DNA from: Porticoccaceae bacterium
GTDB lineage: Bacteria > Pseudomonadota > Gammaproteobacteria > Pseudomonadales > Porticoccaceae
Length of the DNA: 39,961 nucleotides
NCBI GenBank assembly: GCA_028822155.1
Contig: JAPKEJ010000019.1
Location: forward strand, 1 to 39,961
Reading direction: 5' to 3'
Shown here: positions 9,041 to 17,654 of the stretch, in pieces
Position numbering within the stretch: the stretch's first letter is position 1
How the letters are laid out: the number at the start of each line of letters is the position of its first letter
The notes under the pieces: generated by a model
The model's database searches: none
Told to the model about the DNA's origin: nothing
What the model saw: the letters and a program-made list of their open reading frames with translations, nothing else
Program-made: the position numbers and the translations under genes

Positions 9041-10066
9041 TTGAACTTTACCGGCGCGCATATCCTATCAATCAACCAGTTTCAACGTGAAGACGTCGAT
9101 CGTGTCTTTGCTGTGGCTGATCAGATGGAGCCGTATGCTCTCCGTAAAAGGGTAACAAGAGTTCTTGAAGGTGCGATTCTAGGTAATATGTTTTTTGAGG
9201 CCAGTACACGTACTCGGGTCAGTTTTGGTTCTGCGTTTAATCTATTAGGTGGCGAGGTTCGAGAAACGGCTGGCTTTGAGAATTCGGCCTTAGTCAAGGG
9301 TGAGTCTCTGCAAGATACTGCGCGTGTTTTATCAGGGTTTAGTGACGTAATTTGCATGCGGCATCCTGAAGCTGGATCAGTCGCAGATTTTGCTACAGCG
9401 AGTCGAGTCCCCGTGATAAATGGCGGTGATGGGGCTAATGAGCATCCTACTCAAGCGTTGTTGGATTTATATACCATCCGCAAAGAGTTAGCTGATAAAG
9501 GACGATCTGTCGATGGAATGAGCATTGCCATGATTGGTGATTTGCGCCACGGCCGCACAGTACACTCGCTTGGAAAATTATTATCTTTGTATGACGAAGT
9601 TCATGTGGTGTTGATTTCTCCCGCCGAATTAGCCTTGCCAGAGTCAATTATTGAATCCATGCGCAGCGCAGGGGTCGAAGTGACTGTATCTCATGAAATG
9701 ACCCAGAGCTTGGCGGATGTCGACATCGTTTATTCAACGCGGATTCAGGAGGAACGGTTCTCGACAAAACAAGAGGCCGACCTTTATCGGGGTAAGTTTC
9801 GACTTAACCAAGCTATCTATACAGAATACTGTCAGCCCAATACGGTTATTATGCATCCCTTACCTCGTGATTCACGAGCTGATGCTAATGAATTGGATAT
9901 TGACCTTGATGATAACCCTAACTTGGCGATATTCCGGCAAACCGATAACGGCCTATTGGTGCGGATGGCGTTGTTTGCCCTAGTGTTGGATGTTGCAGAT
10001 AAGGTTGATGAGTTCTCTCATGAAGTGCATTGGTATAATTCCCGCCAACGTCCCATTAAAAGCTAG
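9041..10066 (+). CDS. pyrB: Aspartate carbamoyltransferase
   Basis: This enzyme catalyses carbamoyl phosphate + L-aspartate to N-carbamoyl-L-aspartate, the committed step of pyrimidine synthesis. The carbamoyl-phosphate site STRTR is at residues 55-59. GGDGANEHPTQALLDLYTI, MIGDLRHGRTVHSL and HPLPRDSRADANELD are intact. At 341 residues it is longer than E. coli PyrB (311), with a C-terminal extension ending EVHWYNSRQRPIKS. The start is a TTG at 9041, supported by a GAGG ribosome site seven bases upstream and by alignment of the N-terminus; no suitable ATG is nearby. No pyrI regulatory subunit or pyrC-like pseudo-subunit gene follows. Instead an acyltransferase gene begins 29 bases later. Confidence 0.97.
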   Translation: MNFTGAHILSINQFQREDVDRVFAVADQMEPYALRKRVTRVLEGAILGNMFFEASTRTRVSFGSAFNLLGGEVRETAGFENSALVKGESLQDTARVLSGFSDVICMRHPEAGSVADFATASRVPVINGGDGANEHPTQALLDLYTIRKELADKGRSVDGMSIAMIGDLRHGRTVHSLGKLLSLYDEVHVVLISPAELALPESIIESMRSAGVEVTVSHEMTQSLADVDIVYSTRIQEERFSTKQEADLYRGKFRLNQAIYTEYCQPNTVIMHPLPRDSRADANELDIDLDDNPNLAIFRQTDNGLLVRMALFALVLDVADKVDEFSHEVHWYNSRQRPIKS

Positions 10067-10095
10067 ATAATAATAATTATTAGTCGACTAATAGC

Positions 10096-11277
10096 ATGAA
10101 TGATTTTGAGGATATTCGTCCCTACAACGATAGCGAAGTGCCTAGCGCCTTAACGCGCATGGTAGCCGATCCTGAGTTACTTGATCTTTTACTTACCCGC
10201 GAGTTTCCGCGGATAACAAAAGTTCTCCCCGGTATTTTCACATGGATACTGCGACCGTTTCTACGGCGCAAACTGCGTAACCTAATGGTTGGTGTTTCAA
10301 CTGTTGCGGACTTTCAGGCGCATATGACATCGCGCCTGATGGCTGTGCTTGAAACCACCTCTGACAGTTACGGGTTTGGCGGGCTCGACAACATACCCTC
10401 AGAGAATACCTGTTTATATATGAGTAATCACAGGGATATTGCCCTAGATCCAGCGATGGTTAATTTGGGTCTTCACAAGCAGGGTCGACCATTGGTTAGA
10501 ATCGCTATCGGTGATAATTTACTCAGTAAGCCTTTTGCCGCAGACTTAATGCGTATTAACCGGAGTTTTATCGTTAAGCGCTCTGTGAAAGGTCGTCGTG
10601 AAAAGTTCGAAGCCCTCAAAAATCTTTCTTGCTACGTCCGTCATAGTATTGTTCAAGAAAAGGTATCTATCTGGATTGCGCAGGCTGAGGGCCGAGCTAA
10701 AAATGGCGAGGATCGCACTGAAACAGCCCTGCTTAAAATGCTTGCCTTATCTAAAGGCAAGGATCAAAGTTTTGCCGCTGCAACGGGCGAGTTAAATATT
10801 GTCCCAGTGGCCATTTCCTATGAATATGACCCCTGTGATGCTCAGAAAGCCGGCGAGCTTTATGCCCAGCAAGAGGGCTTAACTTACGTCAAAGATCCAT
10901 ACGAGGACCTAGACAGTATTGTAAAGGGGCTTACTGGCTACAAGGGGCGTATCCAGGTTAATTTTGGTGATCCTGTGGCAGACAACTATGAGGACGCAGA
11001 TAGTCTTGCCACTGAGGTTGATCGGCAAATTGGTATCAACTATCAACTATTTCCGACCAATATTATGGCTTGGGCAATGCAGGGTAATGAACAAAAAGTA
11101 GATATTTTAGAAAGTTTAAAGAGCCTTTGGCCTAAGGAAGACTGGTTACATGCGGAACAACAATTTAAAAACCATATCAATACACTCCCCCTTGAGCATC
11201 AAGCCATTGCGGTGGGCGCTTATGCTGCTCCAGTTGATAACCAGCTGCATTATTTGTCACAACAGCAGGGGCACTAA
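10096..11277 (+). CDS. PlsC-like glycerol(phosphate) acyltransferase family protein
   Basis: This is a probable membrane-associated acyltransferase of phospholipid or neutral-lipid metabolism. The protein is 393 residues. The catalytic block reads SNHRDIALDPA (His112 to Asp118), one residue longer than the canonical HX4D; I recall a similar NHRDI-x-LD form in a bacterial subfamily usually annotated as 1-acylglycerol-3-phosphate acyltransferase. Block III is represented by AEGRAKNGED (about 198-207). A short hydrophobic, arginine-rich stretch (FTWILRPFLRRKLRN, about 48-62) may associate with the membrane. Substrate is not determinable. It lies 29 bases after pyrB and 3 bases before dinG, so it is probably in one transcript. 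Confidence 0.82.
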   Translation: MNDFEDIRPYNDSEVPSALTRMVADPELLDLLLTREFPRITKVLPGIFTWILRPFLRRKLRNLMVGVSTVADFQAHMTSRLMAVLETTSDSYGFGGLDNIPSENTCLYMSNHRDIALDPAMVNLGLHKQGRPLVRIAIGDNLLSKPFAADLMRINRSFIVKRSVKGRREKFEALKNLSCYVRHSIVQEKVSIWIAQAEGRAKNGEDRTETALLKMLALSKGKDQSFAAATGELNIVPVAISYEYDPCDAQKAGELYAQQEGLTYVKDPYEDLDSIVKGLTGYKGRIQVNFGDPVADNYEDADSLATEVDRQIGINYQLFPTNIMAWAMQGNEQKVDILESLKSLWPKEDWLHAEQQFKNHINTLPLEHQAIAVGAYAAPVDNQLHYLSQQQGH

Positions 11278-11280
11278 CGC

Positions 11281-13380
11281 TTGTTAGACGCCGACATCAG
11301 AGACACCATTCAGCAGGGCTATCGACAATTTCTTAATAGTCGAGATTTACAGGCGAGATTGGGCCAAAAACAGATGATCGCTGCCATTGCTAATAGCTTA
11401 AGTGATGATGATGCAGATAAGCGCATATCGGTTATTGAAGCGGGCACAGGCACGGGAAAGACAGTTGGATACCTCATTGCGGCTCTGCCTATTGCAAGAG
11501 CATTAAAAAAGACGGTCGTGGTCTCTACAGGGACTATTGCCCTTCAGGAGCAGCTGATTCACAAAGATATTCCTGAGCTTCTTGAGGCCTGTGGTTGGGA
11601 TTATAGTTGCGCTCTGGTTAAGGGGCGTGGACGTTATGCCTGTAATCTTCGTATGGAACAGTGTTTAGACTCTATCAAGGCAAAAGATGGCGGGCTGTTC
11701 TTGTTTGAGGACGAGCAGCAGTTCAATCCTAATGCACAAACAGAAAGCTTGTTTAGAGAGATGTCCGAAGCCTTGGAAGACGGCAGTTGGAACGGCGACA
11801 GAGATTCTTGGGACACCCATATTAAAGATATTGAATGGAGTGCTTTAACAGTGGATCGTCGTCAGTGTTCCGGTCGGCGGTGCAGGTTTGTCAATCAATG
11901 TCCCTTCTTTAAAGCACGCACTGATCTTGAGGAAAGTGATTGTATTGTTGCTAACCATGATTTGGTGATGGCAGATTTAGCTCTGGGTGGTGGTGCCATT
12001 TTGCCGCCACCAGAGGATTGTATTTATATTTGTGATGAAGGCCACAGGTTAGGGGATACCGCTATTCGTCATTTTGGTGCCCAGTGTAGGATTAATACCA
12101 CGCTGACATGGTTAGAGCGTATTCCCAAGCAATGCAAAGGTCAGGCGCCTATTTTTGCCAAAGATACTGCGCTCGCCGAACAGTTGCCACGGATTGAGAA
12201 AGAAGCCGTAAAAATAACTGAATTACTGTCTATGGCCTACCCACTTCTGAAAGAACAGCTGGATAAGTCCGATGATTATGAGGGTATTTACCGGTTTACT
12301 CATGGCGATGTGGGAGTGGCAATTCGTGATATTGCGACGCAAATCACTCACCATACAAGTGGATGGCTAGGACGCCTTGAAGTTCTTGAAGATAGCCTTA
12401 ATGAGGCTTTAAGTGATAAACAATATCCCGTTCCGACGCCCGACATAGAGCTTTTTTATCAACAGGCGGGGACTTGGCTATCGGGTGCTGAGCGTCTATT
12501 GGCATTATGGGATCGGCTGCATAAAGAATTAGAGCAGGACCAGATGCCGATGGCGTGCTGGCTAAAGCTAGATGACACCGGCGGCGGTAACGTTGATATC
12601 TCGGTGAATGCCAGCCCGATACAGGCTGCTGAAATTCTTCGTCAGCGTCTCTGGGGTAGTTGCTATGGCGCAGTTTTAACATCTGCGACGTTGCGTTCGC
12701 TCGGTAATTTCAGCACGCTGCAAAGAGAAACAGGCGTCCCTGATTCTTCGCACTTTTTATCCGTTGCTGGTGCGTTTGACTATCCCGAAGCAGCGACATT
12801 AAGGGTACCTTCTGATGCGGTGGAAGGTAATAATGTCGATGACCACACCCAGTATATAGTCGATAATATCGAATCGATGACTGAGAAAAAAGCAGGTACC
12901 CTGGTATTATTTTCCTCTAGACGTCAAATGCAACAGGTACATGATGAGTTGCCAAATGATCTGGTCAAGCTAATATTAATCCAAGGGCAGTACTCCAACC
13001 GAGAAATGGTTCGACTGCACAAAGAGCGCATTGATCAGGGTCGCACCAGTATGCTGTTTGGTTTGGCTAGCTTTGCTGAGGGCGTGGACTTGCCGGGCGA
13101 TTACTGTCGTCACGTAGTGATTGCTAAGCTTCCCTTTGCTGTGCCAAATGAGCCGCTGCAAGAGGCCTTAGCAGAATGGATAGAGGCTCGTGGGGGTAAT
13201 TCATTCTTTGATATATCGCTTCCGCTTGCGTCACTGCGCTTGATTCAGGCCTGTGGCAGACTATTACGCACAGAATCAGACACTGGAATGGTATCAATTC
13301 TTGATAAGCGGTTACTGACTAAGCGTTACGGTAAGCAATTATTAGATGCCCTGCCACCCTTTAGGCGAGAATTAGGATAG
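11281..13380 (+). CDS. dinG: ATP-dependent DNA helicase DinG
   Basis: This is an XPD-like superfamily 2 helicase, 5'-to-3', which in E. coli resolves R-loops and helps forks pass through transcription. The 699 residues show Walker A GTGTGKT (55-61), the iron-sulphur cysteines Cys121, Cys196, Cys201 and Cys207 (spacing as in E. coli C120/C194/C199/C205), and a DEGH box (252-255). C-terminal motif VI is ACGRLLRTESDTG. The start is taken as TTG 11281, three bases after the preceding stop; its ribosome site (GGGG, about nine bases upstream) is mediocre, but alignment favours this N-terminus. yqcC follows after 17 bases. No LexA box is evident immediately upstream, so SOS control would have to come from elsewhere. 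Confidence 0.96.
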   Translation: MLDADIRDTIQQGYRQFLNSRDLQARLGQKQMIAAIANSLSDDDADKRISVIEAGTGTGKTVGYLIAALPIARALKKTVVVSTGTIALQEQLIHKDIPELLEACGWDYSCALVKGRGRYACNLRMEQCLDSIKAKDGGLFLFEDEQQFNPNAQTESLFREMSEALEDGSWNGDRDSWDTHIKDIEWSALTVDRRQCSGRRCRFVNQCPFFKARTDLEESDCIVANHDLVMADLALGGGAILPPPEDCIYICDEGHRLGDTAIRHFGAQCRINTTLTWLERIPKQCKGQAPIFAKDTALAEQLPRIEKEAVKITELLSMAYPLLKEQLDKSDDYEGIYRFTHGDVGVAIRDIATQITHHTSGWLGRLEVLEDSLNEALSDKQYPVPTPDIELFYQQAGTWLSGAERLLALWDRLHKELEQDQMPMACWLKLDDTGGGNVDISVNASPIQAAEILRQRLWGSCYGAVLTSATLRSLGNFSTLQRETGVPDSSHFLSVAGAFDYPEAATLRVPSDAVEGNNVDDHTQYIVDNIESMTEKKAGTLVLFSSRRQMQQVHDELPNDLVKLILIQGQYSNREMVRLHKERIDQGRTSMLFGLASFAEGVDLPGDYCRHVVIAKLPFAVPNEPLQEALAEWIEARGGNSFFDISLPLASLRLIQACGRLLRTESDTGMVSILDKRLLTKRYGKQLLDALPPFRRELG

Positions 13381-13397
13381 CAAAGGATAGAAGTCTA

Positions 13398-13724
13398 GTG
13401 AGCAGCACCTATCAACAGCTAAGCGCAATGGTCAAGGCTCTGGAAGAAGGACTCCAGGACGAAGGCCTGTGGTTGACCAAAGAACCCTCTAAGGAGGCTT
13501 TAAGTAGCGCAGAACCCTTCGCGGTTGATACGCTATCGTTTTTTCAGTGGTTGCAGTTTTTGTTTCTGCCGCGGATTAAACAGATGTGCGACGAGGCGGC
13601 TCAGCTACCCGAGGTCTGCAGTATCGCACCGATGGCTGAGGAGTATTTCAAATCTCATCAGGTCGATGGCGATACTATCGTTGCTCGTTTGATCGATATA
13701 GACCAGCTAATTACGAACGCTTAG
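13398..13724 (+). CDS. yqcC: YqcC family protein (DUF446)
   Basis: This is a small cytoplasmic protein of 108 residues in the YqcC/DUF446 family; function is unknown. Recognised from the pattern ...PFAVDTLSFFQWLQFLFLPR, equivalent to the E. coli segment with F-x-x-DT-x-x-x-EWLQW-x-x-x-PRM. The GTG at 13398 is chosen because the family's N-terminal helix begins there; an internal ATG at 13431 would shorten it. It closes the pyrB-acyltransferase-dinG run. Its last 14 bases overlap the 3' end of the convergent deaD gene, so the two transcripts must be antisense over their ends. Confidence 0.9.
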   Translation: MSSTYQQLSAMVKALEEGLQDEGLWLTKEPSKEALSSAEPFAVDTLSFFQWLQFLFLPRIKQMCDEAAQLPEVCSIAPMAEEYFKSHQVDGDTIVARLIDIDQLITNA

Positions 13725-15774
13725 GTTTCTTTGTGTAGGTCTTTTTCTTTTTCAATGGTGCGTTACCATCGCCACTCGGAGCGCTGCGATCACCGCGCCT
13801 TGGCTTTTCATTTTTATCGAACGTTTTTTTACTTCCGGTAAAGACCTTTTTGGCTGGTTTGCTAGGTTCTGCTGTGCGTTTATTCTTTACATCGCGAGAG
13901 ATAGTCTTTTTGTCATCGCCATCCACAATTTCTCGCTTACGCGGACTAGCCACTTTTTTACTGTAAGGTTCTGCACTGTCACTGTTTCCACCAAGCACGC
14001 TTATTCGCATGGGTTTGGCACAAACCCGAACCTTTTTCAAATGATTCAATAAATCAGCTGGCATGCCCTCGGGTAAGTCCACAGTACTGTAGTCATCATG
14101 TAGTTTGATTTCGCCAATAAAGCGACTCTCAATATCGGCTTCGTTAGCAATGGCACCGACAATATTACTCGGAGAAATGCCATCATTATTTCCTACTTCT
14201 AACCGGTAAGTGATCATTGGAACGCCATCACGATTTGCATCGGCATCTCTTGCTTTCGCCTCACGGTTAGGCTGTTCCGCTCTCTCTCTTCGTGGTTCTG
14301 CCCGATCTCTTCGTGGTTCTGCGCGCGCATCCCGCCCTTCTGTGCGCTTACCACGATGCTCTTTACGCTCACCGCGGTCTTTATTTCTGTCGTTGCGATC
14401 TCTATTCCGATCTCGACCTGAATCTCTATCGTGATCTCTACTACTAGGCGCGACGATTGTTTCTAGCTTAGGGAAAAGCGGTCTTTCTTTTTGGTTTTCA
14501 AAGGCCAATGCAGCCGCGATATGAGCTATATCCAGATCATTGTCGTCCGCTAATTTTTGGACCAGAGAACGGAATTTATCTAACTTAGGTAATTCCATAG
14601 TTTTCAGCAGTTGTTCAGTAAACTGTTGAATTCGCTGACCGCTGACTTCTTCATTGCTGGGCATCGCCATTGGCTTGATGGTTTGGCGCGTGGACTTCTC
14701 AATAGAGCGCAATAAACGATTTTCTTTGGGCGTAATAAAGAGTATTGCCTTACCGTCTCGTCCCGCTCGGCCGGTACGGCCAATACGGTGGACATAGGAC
14801 TCATTGTCATAGGGAATATCAAAGTTAATTACATGGCTAATACGCTCAACATCTAGACCTCGAGCGGCAACATCTGTAGCGACAACAATATCAACTTGAC
14901 CCTTTTTGAGGCGATTAATGGTGCGCTCTCGCAACGTTTGGCTTAGGTCGCCGTTGAGGGCGGCAGATGAAAAACCTCGAGCTTCAAGACGCTCCGCAAT
15001 GTCGACAGTTGAGGACTTGGTGCGCACAAAGATGAGCATGCCGTCAAAAGACTCAACTTCGAGTACGCGAGTAAGAGCATCCATTTTTTGATGGCTTTTG
15101 CAGGTCACATACTGCTGCTCAATACGCTCTACGGTTTTTGTTTTGTTCTGAATACTAACGGAGTCTGCATCGCCAAGATATTTCTGTGTAACGCGGCGAA
15201 TAGCCGGCGGCATAGTGGCTGAAAATAGCGCTCTCTGACAGTCATCAGGGGTCTTAGCCAAAATAGTTTCTACATCGTCAATAAAGCCCATTCGTAACAT
15301 TTCATCAGCTTCATCAAGAATGAGTCCTCTCACTTGACTCAGATCTAGGCTGCGTCTGCGCAAATGGTCAAGCATTCGTCCTGGCGTCCCTACGACAACC
15401 TGCGCACCGCGCTTGAGGCCGCGCAATTGGCCGCCTATATCGGCTCCACCATAAATAGGAAGCACATGAAAACCTTTAATGTATTTAGCGTAGCTTTGGA
15501 AAGCTTCCGCTACCTGAATCGCCAATTCGCGAGTCGGCGTCAAGACTAAAATTTGTGGCGTTTTTTGCTTATCATCCAGTTTGCTCAGAAAGGGTAGAGC
15601 GAAGGCTGCTGTTTTGCCCGTACCAGTTTGTGCCGTTCCTAACAGGTTTTTACCGCTTAAAAGAATAGGAATACTTTGTTCTTGAACTGGGGTCGGTTGC
15701 TCATAGCCGAGTTGTTGAACGGCTTTAAGTACGGGGGCAGAAATACCCAGTGATGCGAAGTCAATTGACGACAT
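13711..15774 (-). CDS. deaD: DEAD-box ATP-dependent RNA helicase DeaD/CsdA
   Basis: This is a cold-shock RNA helicase acting in ribosome assembly and mRNA decay. It is 687 residues. Q-motif and Walker A AQTGTGKT are at 48-55, DEAD at 154-157 (ILDEADEMLRMGFID), SAT in ALFSATMPP, and motif VI HRIGRTGRAGR. After the helicase core comes an unstructured Arg/Asp-rich linker (about 450-530). A DbpA-type RNA-binding domain follows (YRLEVGNNDGISPSNIVGA, about 535-610), and then a Lys-rich tail ending KKKKTYTKKPKRS. This layout is diagnostic of DeaD rather than RhlB or SrmB. The linker contains a 21-base tandem duplication. A 363-base gene-free region lies upstream. Confidence 0.97.
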   Translation of the reverse strand: MSSIDFASLGISAPVLKAVQQLGYEQPTPVQEQSIPILLSGKNLLGTAQTGTGKTAAFALPFLSKLDDKQKTPQILVLTPTRELAIQVAEAFQSYAKYIKGFHVLPIYGGADIGGQLRGLKRGAQVVVGTPGRMLDHLRRRSLDLSQVRGLILDEADEMLRMGFIDDVETILAKTPDDCQRALFSATMPPAIRRVTQKYLGDADSVSIQNKTKTVERIEQQYVTCKSHQKMDALTRVLEVESFDGMLIFVRTKSSTVDIAERLEARGFSSAALNGDLSQTLRERTINRLKKGQVDIVVATDVAARGLDVERISHVINFDIPYDNESYVHRIGRTGRAGRDGKAILFITPKENRLLRSIEKSTRQTIKPMAMPSNEEVSGQRIQQFTEQLLKTMELPKLDKFRSLVQKLADDNDLDIAHIAAALAFENQKERPLFPKLETIVAPSSRDHDRDSGRDRNRDRNDRNKDRGERKEHRGKRTEGRDARAEPRRDRAEPRRERAEQPNREAKARDADANRDGVPMITYRLEVGNNDGISPSNIVGAIANEADIESRFIGEIKLHDDYSTVDLPEGMPADLLNHLKKVRVCAKPMRISVLGGNSDSAEPYSKKVASPRKREIVDGDDKKTISRDVKNKRTAEPSKPAKKVFTGSKKTFDKNEKPRRGDRSAPSGDGNAPLKKKKTYTKKPKRS
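14285..14322 (-). repeat. Tandem 21-base repeat inside deaD
   Basis: The 17-mer TCTCTTCGTGGTTCTGC (plus strand) occurs at 14285-14301 and 14306-14322, a period of 21 bases or seven codons. On the coding strand this gives two AEPRR-(D/E)-R units in the disordered arginine-rich linker, which looks like a recent in-frame duplication. Confidence 0.85.
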
Positions 15775-16137
15775 TAATTTACCTGTGGCTTGGGGGTTTT
15801 AGGCCCTGGATTGTGAGGCCGCGGAGTATACGCCTAAGTAGTTCATTTTTATAGTTTATTTGCACTTCATTTAAGGTAAATAACGAATTATCTTGATTGT
15901 TAGGTACTCATGATTAGAGCAGTTAAAAAACAGTGGTTTAATGTCTAGCAGCACTCCATAAGGTCGCTGTTAGATTGCTCGTATTAGGTGTAATTTCTAT
16001 TTGGCGATTATCTATTTTTATAAGGTTATCAGGCTGGCCATTGCAAATATGCCGATGTTAGACCTGTTAACCACCGGTGTTTTGCGGTTAAATACGAGCC
16101 GGAATAAACGTACATACTTTACTGCTAGGAAAGTCTA
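15775..16137. other. 363-base gene-free region between deaD and the histidine phosphatase gene
   Basis: The region must hold the divergent promoters and 5' leaders of deaD (minus) and the phosphatase gene (plus). It is clearly AT-richer than its flanks in the middle (about 15840-15930). I see no tRNA, no hairpin-plus-T-run terminator and no confident -35/-10 pair. A 29-codon open frame (ATG 16049 to TAA 16138) ends in a TAATG overlap with the phosphatase start; it has no clear ribosome site and no recognisable product, so it is not called as a gene. A long cold-shock leader for deaD is possible by analogy with E. coli csdA. Confidence 0.6.
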
Positions 16138-16830
16138 ATGAGTGAACTCCATCTCGTGCGGCATGCACAGGCCTCTTTTGGGTCGGTAAATTACGACCAG
16201 TTATCAGAGTTGGGCCATCGGCAGGCGCGCTTTCTAGGCGACCATTTCAAATTACGTAACATGCGGTTTGATCAATTAGTGGTGGGAGATATGCACCGTC
16301 ATCATCAAACGATGGATGGTATTTGTGAAGGATTGGGCATAGATGGTACTAATCGTTTAGTGCTGCCCGGACTTAACGAGTACAATTTTGTCGACATGAC
16401 TGAGGCCTATGGCAAGATTCACGGCGATAACCCATTATTCCAAAAGGTCATGGAAGATCCGACGGATAAGAAAAATTATTATCGTTTGCTGCGCCAAATT
16501 CTTATGGCGTGGACCTCTGATAGTATCCCTGGAGTGCCTGAAACCTGGATAGAGTTTAAATCGCGAGTGGAAGATGCACAAAATCAGATTAAAGCGATGG
16601 CCGGTACCGGAAATAGTATTTTAGCCATTGGGTCTGGTGGATCAATAAGTACTTTTGTTGGTCTAGCGCTTGGGATCCCTGATGAAAATATCTTTGATCT
16701 TAATTTGCAGTACAAAAACACGGCGATTAGCCATTTCTTTTTTAACCAAAAGAAGATGAACTTAACAGGCTTTAATAGCGTTACCCATCTGGATACCAAT
16801 GAGATGGAACAATATATTACTTATGGCTAA
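16138..16830 (+). CDS. Histidine phosphatase family protein
   Basis: This is a phosphoglycerate-mutase-like enzyme of 230 residues. The N-terminal catalytic signature is LHLVRHAQASFG (Arg8, His9, with RHA in place of the more common RHG). A second family element is LSELGHRQARFLGDHF, and the distal catalytic region reads ILAIGSGGSIS, where a His is more usual (SHGG-type). That difference is typical of poorly characterised branches of the family and means phosphatase activity should not be taken for granted. The ATG follows AGGAAAG at ideal spacing. The SDR gene begins 26 bases downstream. I recall similar phosphatase-SDR pairs near acyl-CoA dehydrogenase genes in related bacteria, suggesting a link to acyl or lipid catabolism (inference). 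Confidence 0.85.
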   Translation: MSELHLVRHAQASFGSVNYDQLSELGHRQARFLGDHFKLRNMRFDQLVVGDMHRHHQTMDGICEGLGIDGTNRLVLPGLNEYNFVDMTEAYGKIHGDNPLFQKVMEDPTDKKNYYRLLRQILMAWTSDSIPGVPETWIEFKSRVEDAQNQIKAMAGTGNSILAIGSGGSISTFVGLALGIPDENIFDLNLQYKNTAISHFFFNQKKMNLTGFNSVTHLDTNEMEQYITYG

Positions 16831-16856
16831 AATTTTTATAACTTAAGGAAACAAAC

Positions 16857-17624
16857 ATGACAACAGAATTTAATGTGAGCGGCAAAGTCGCTCTGGTTAC
16901 CGGCGCGTCCAGTGGGTTTGGTGTACATTTTGCGAAAATATTAGCAGCGCGAGGGGCTAAGGTAGTAGTTGCAGCACGTCGTGTTGATCGCCTTGAGGCC
17001 TTGGTGGCTGAAATCAAGGCTCTCGGTGGTGACGCCGTTGCGGTTGCGATGGATGTCACTAGCGCTGAATCAATTGCGACTGCTTTTGATCAGGGAGAAG
17101 CGGCATTTGGTACGATTACTTTGGTGGCTAACAATGCTGGTGTGGCAGATGTCAGAAGCGCGCTCAAAATTGATGAGTCGAGCTGGGATACCATGATTGA
17201 TACTAATCTAAAAGGAGTTTGGCTTGTGGCTCAACAGGCGGCTAAACGAATGATTGCAGCGCGTGTTGGCGGTACTATTGTCAATACGGCATCTATTCTT
17301 GGTCTGCGTGTTTCCTTTGGACAGTCTAGTTACTCTGCATCCAAGGCGGCCGTCGTGCAGTTGACCAAGTCTTTAGCGCTGGAGTGGGCCGGCAGAGGCA
17401 TTCGTGTCAATGCACTCTGTCCTGGCTACTTTTTGACCGAAATGACGGAAGTGGCTTTTGCGTCTCCTGAAAGCCAGGCCTACCTAACCTCGTCTCCTGC
17501 TCGCCGCGCTGGTGATATGGATGAGATAACTGGGCCGTTTTTGCTGTTAGCCAGTGATGCGGGTTCTTATCTACATGGTGTTGCATTGCCGGTAGATGGC
17601 GGGCAATGTATTGGTACTATGTAA
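16857..17624 (+). CDS. Short-chain dehydrogenase/reductase (classical SDR)
   Basis: This is an NAD(P)-dependent oxidoreductase of 255 residues. The cofactor motif TGASSGFG is at 15-22, NNAG at 92-95, structural Asn117, and the catalytic Ser146, Tyr159 and Lys163 (YSASK) are complete. Adjacent arginines at the end of the second beta strand (AARR, 39-42) favour NADP(H) over NAD(H). The C-terminus PVDGGQCIGTM matches family members annotated as 3-oxoacyl-ACP-reductase-like or glucose-dehydrogenase-like; substrate cannot be determined. The ATG has AAGGAAAC upstream. It is cotranscribed with the histidine phosphatase, and pdxH follows 30 bases later. Confidence 0.93.
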   Translation: MTTEFNVSGKVALVTGASSGFGVHFAKILAARGAKVVVAARRVDRLEALVAEIKALGGDAVAVAMDVTSAESIATAFDQGEAAFGTITLVANNAGVADVRSALKIDESSWDTMIDTNLKGVWLVAQQAAKRMIAARVGGTIVNTASILGLRVSFGQSSYSASKAAVVQLTKSLALEWAGRGIRVNALCPGYFLTEMTEVAFASPESQAYLTSSPARRAGDMDEITGPFLLLASDAGSYLHGVALPVDGGQCIGTM

Positions 17625-17654
17625 GACTGTTTTAAGGTCACGGATGGAAATGCT

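Noticed and set aside
16049-16138. A 29-codon frame overlapping the phosphatase start as a real small gene
   Set aside because: It has no clear ribosome site or recognisable sequence; kept only as a remark on the gap.
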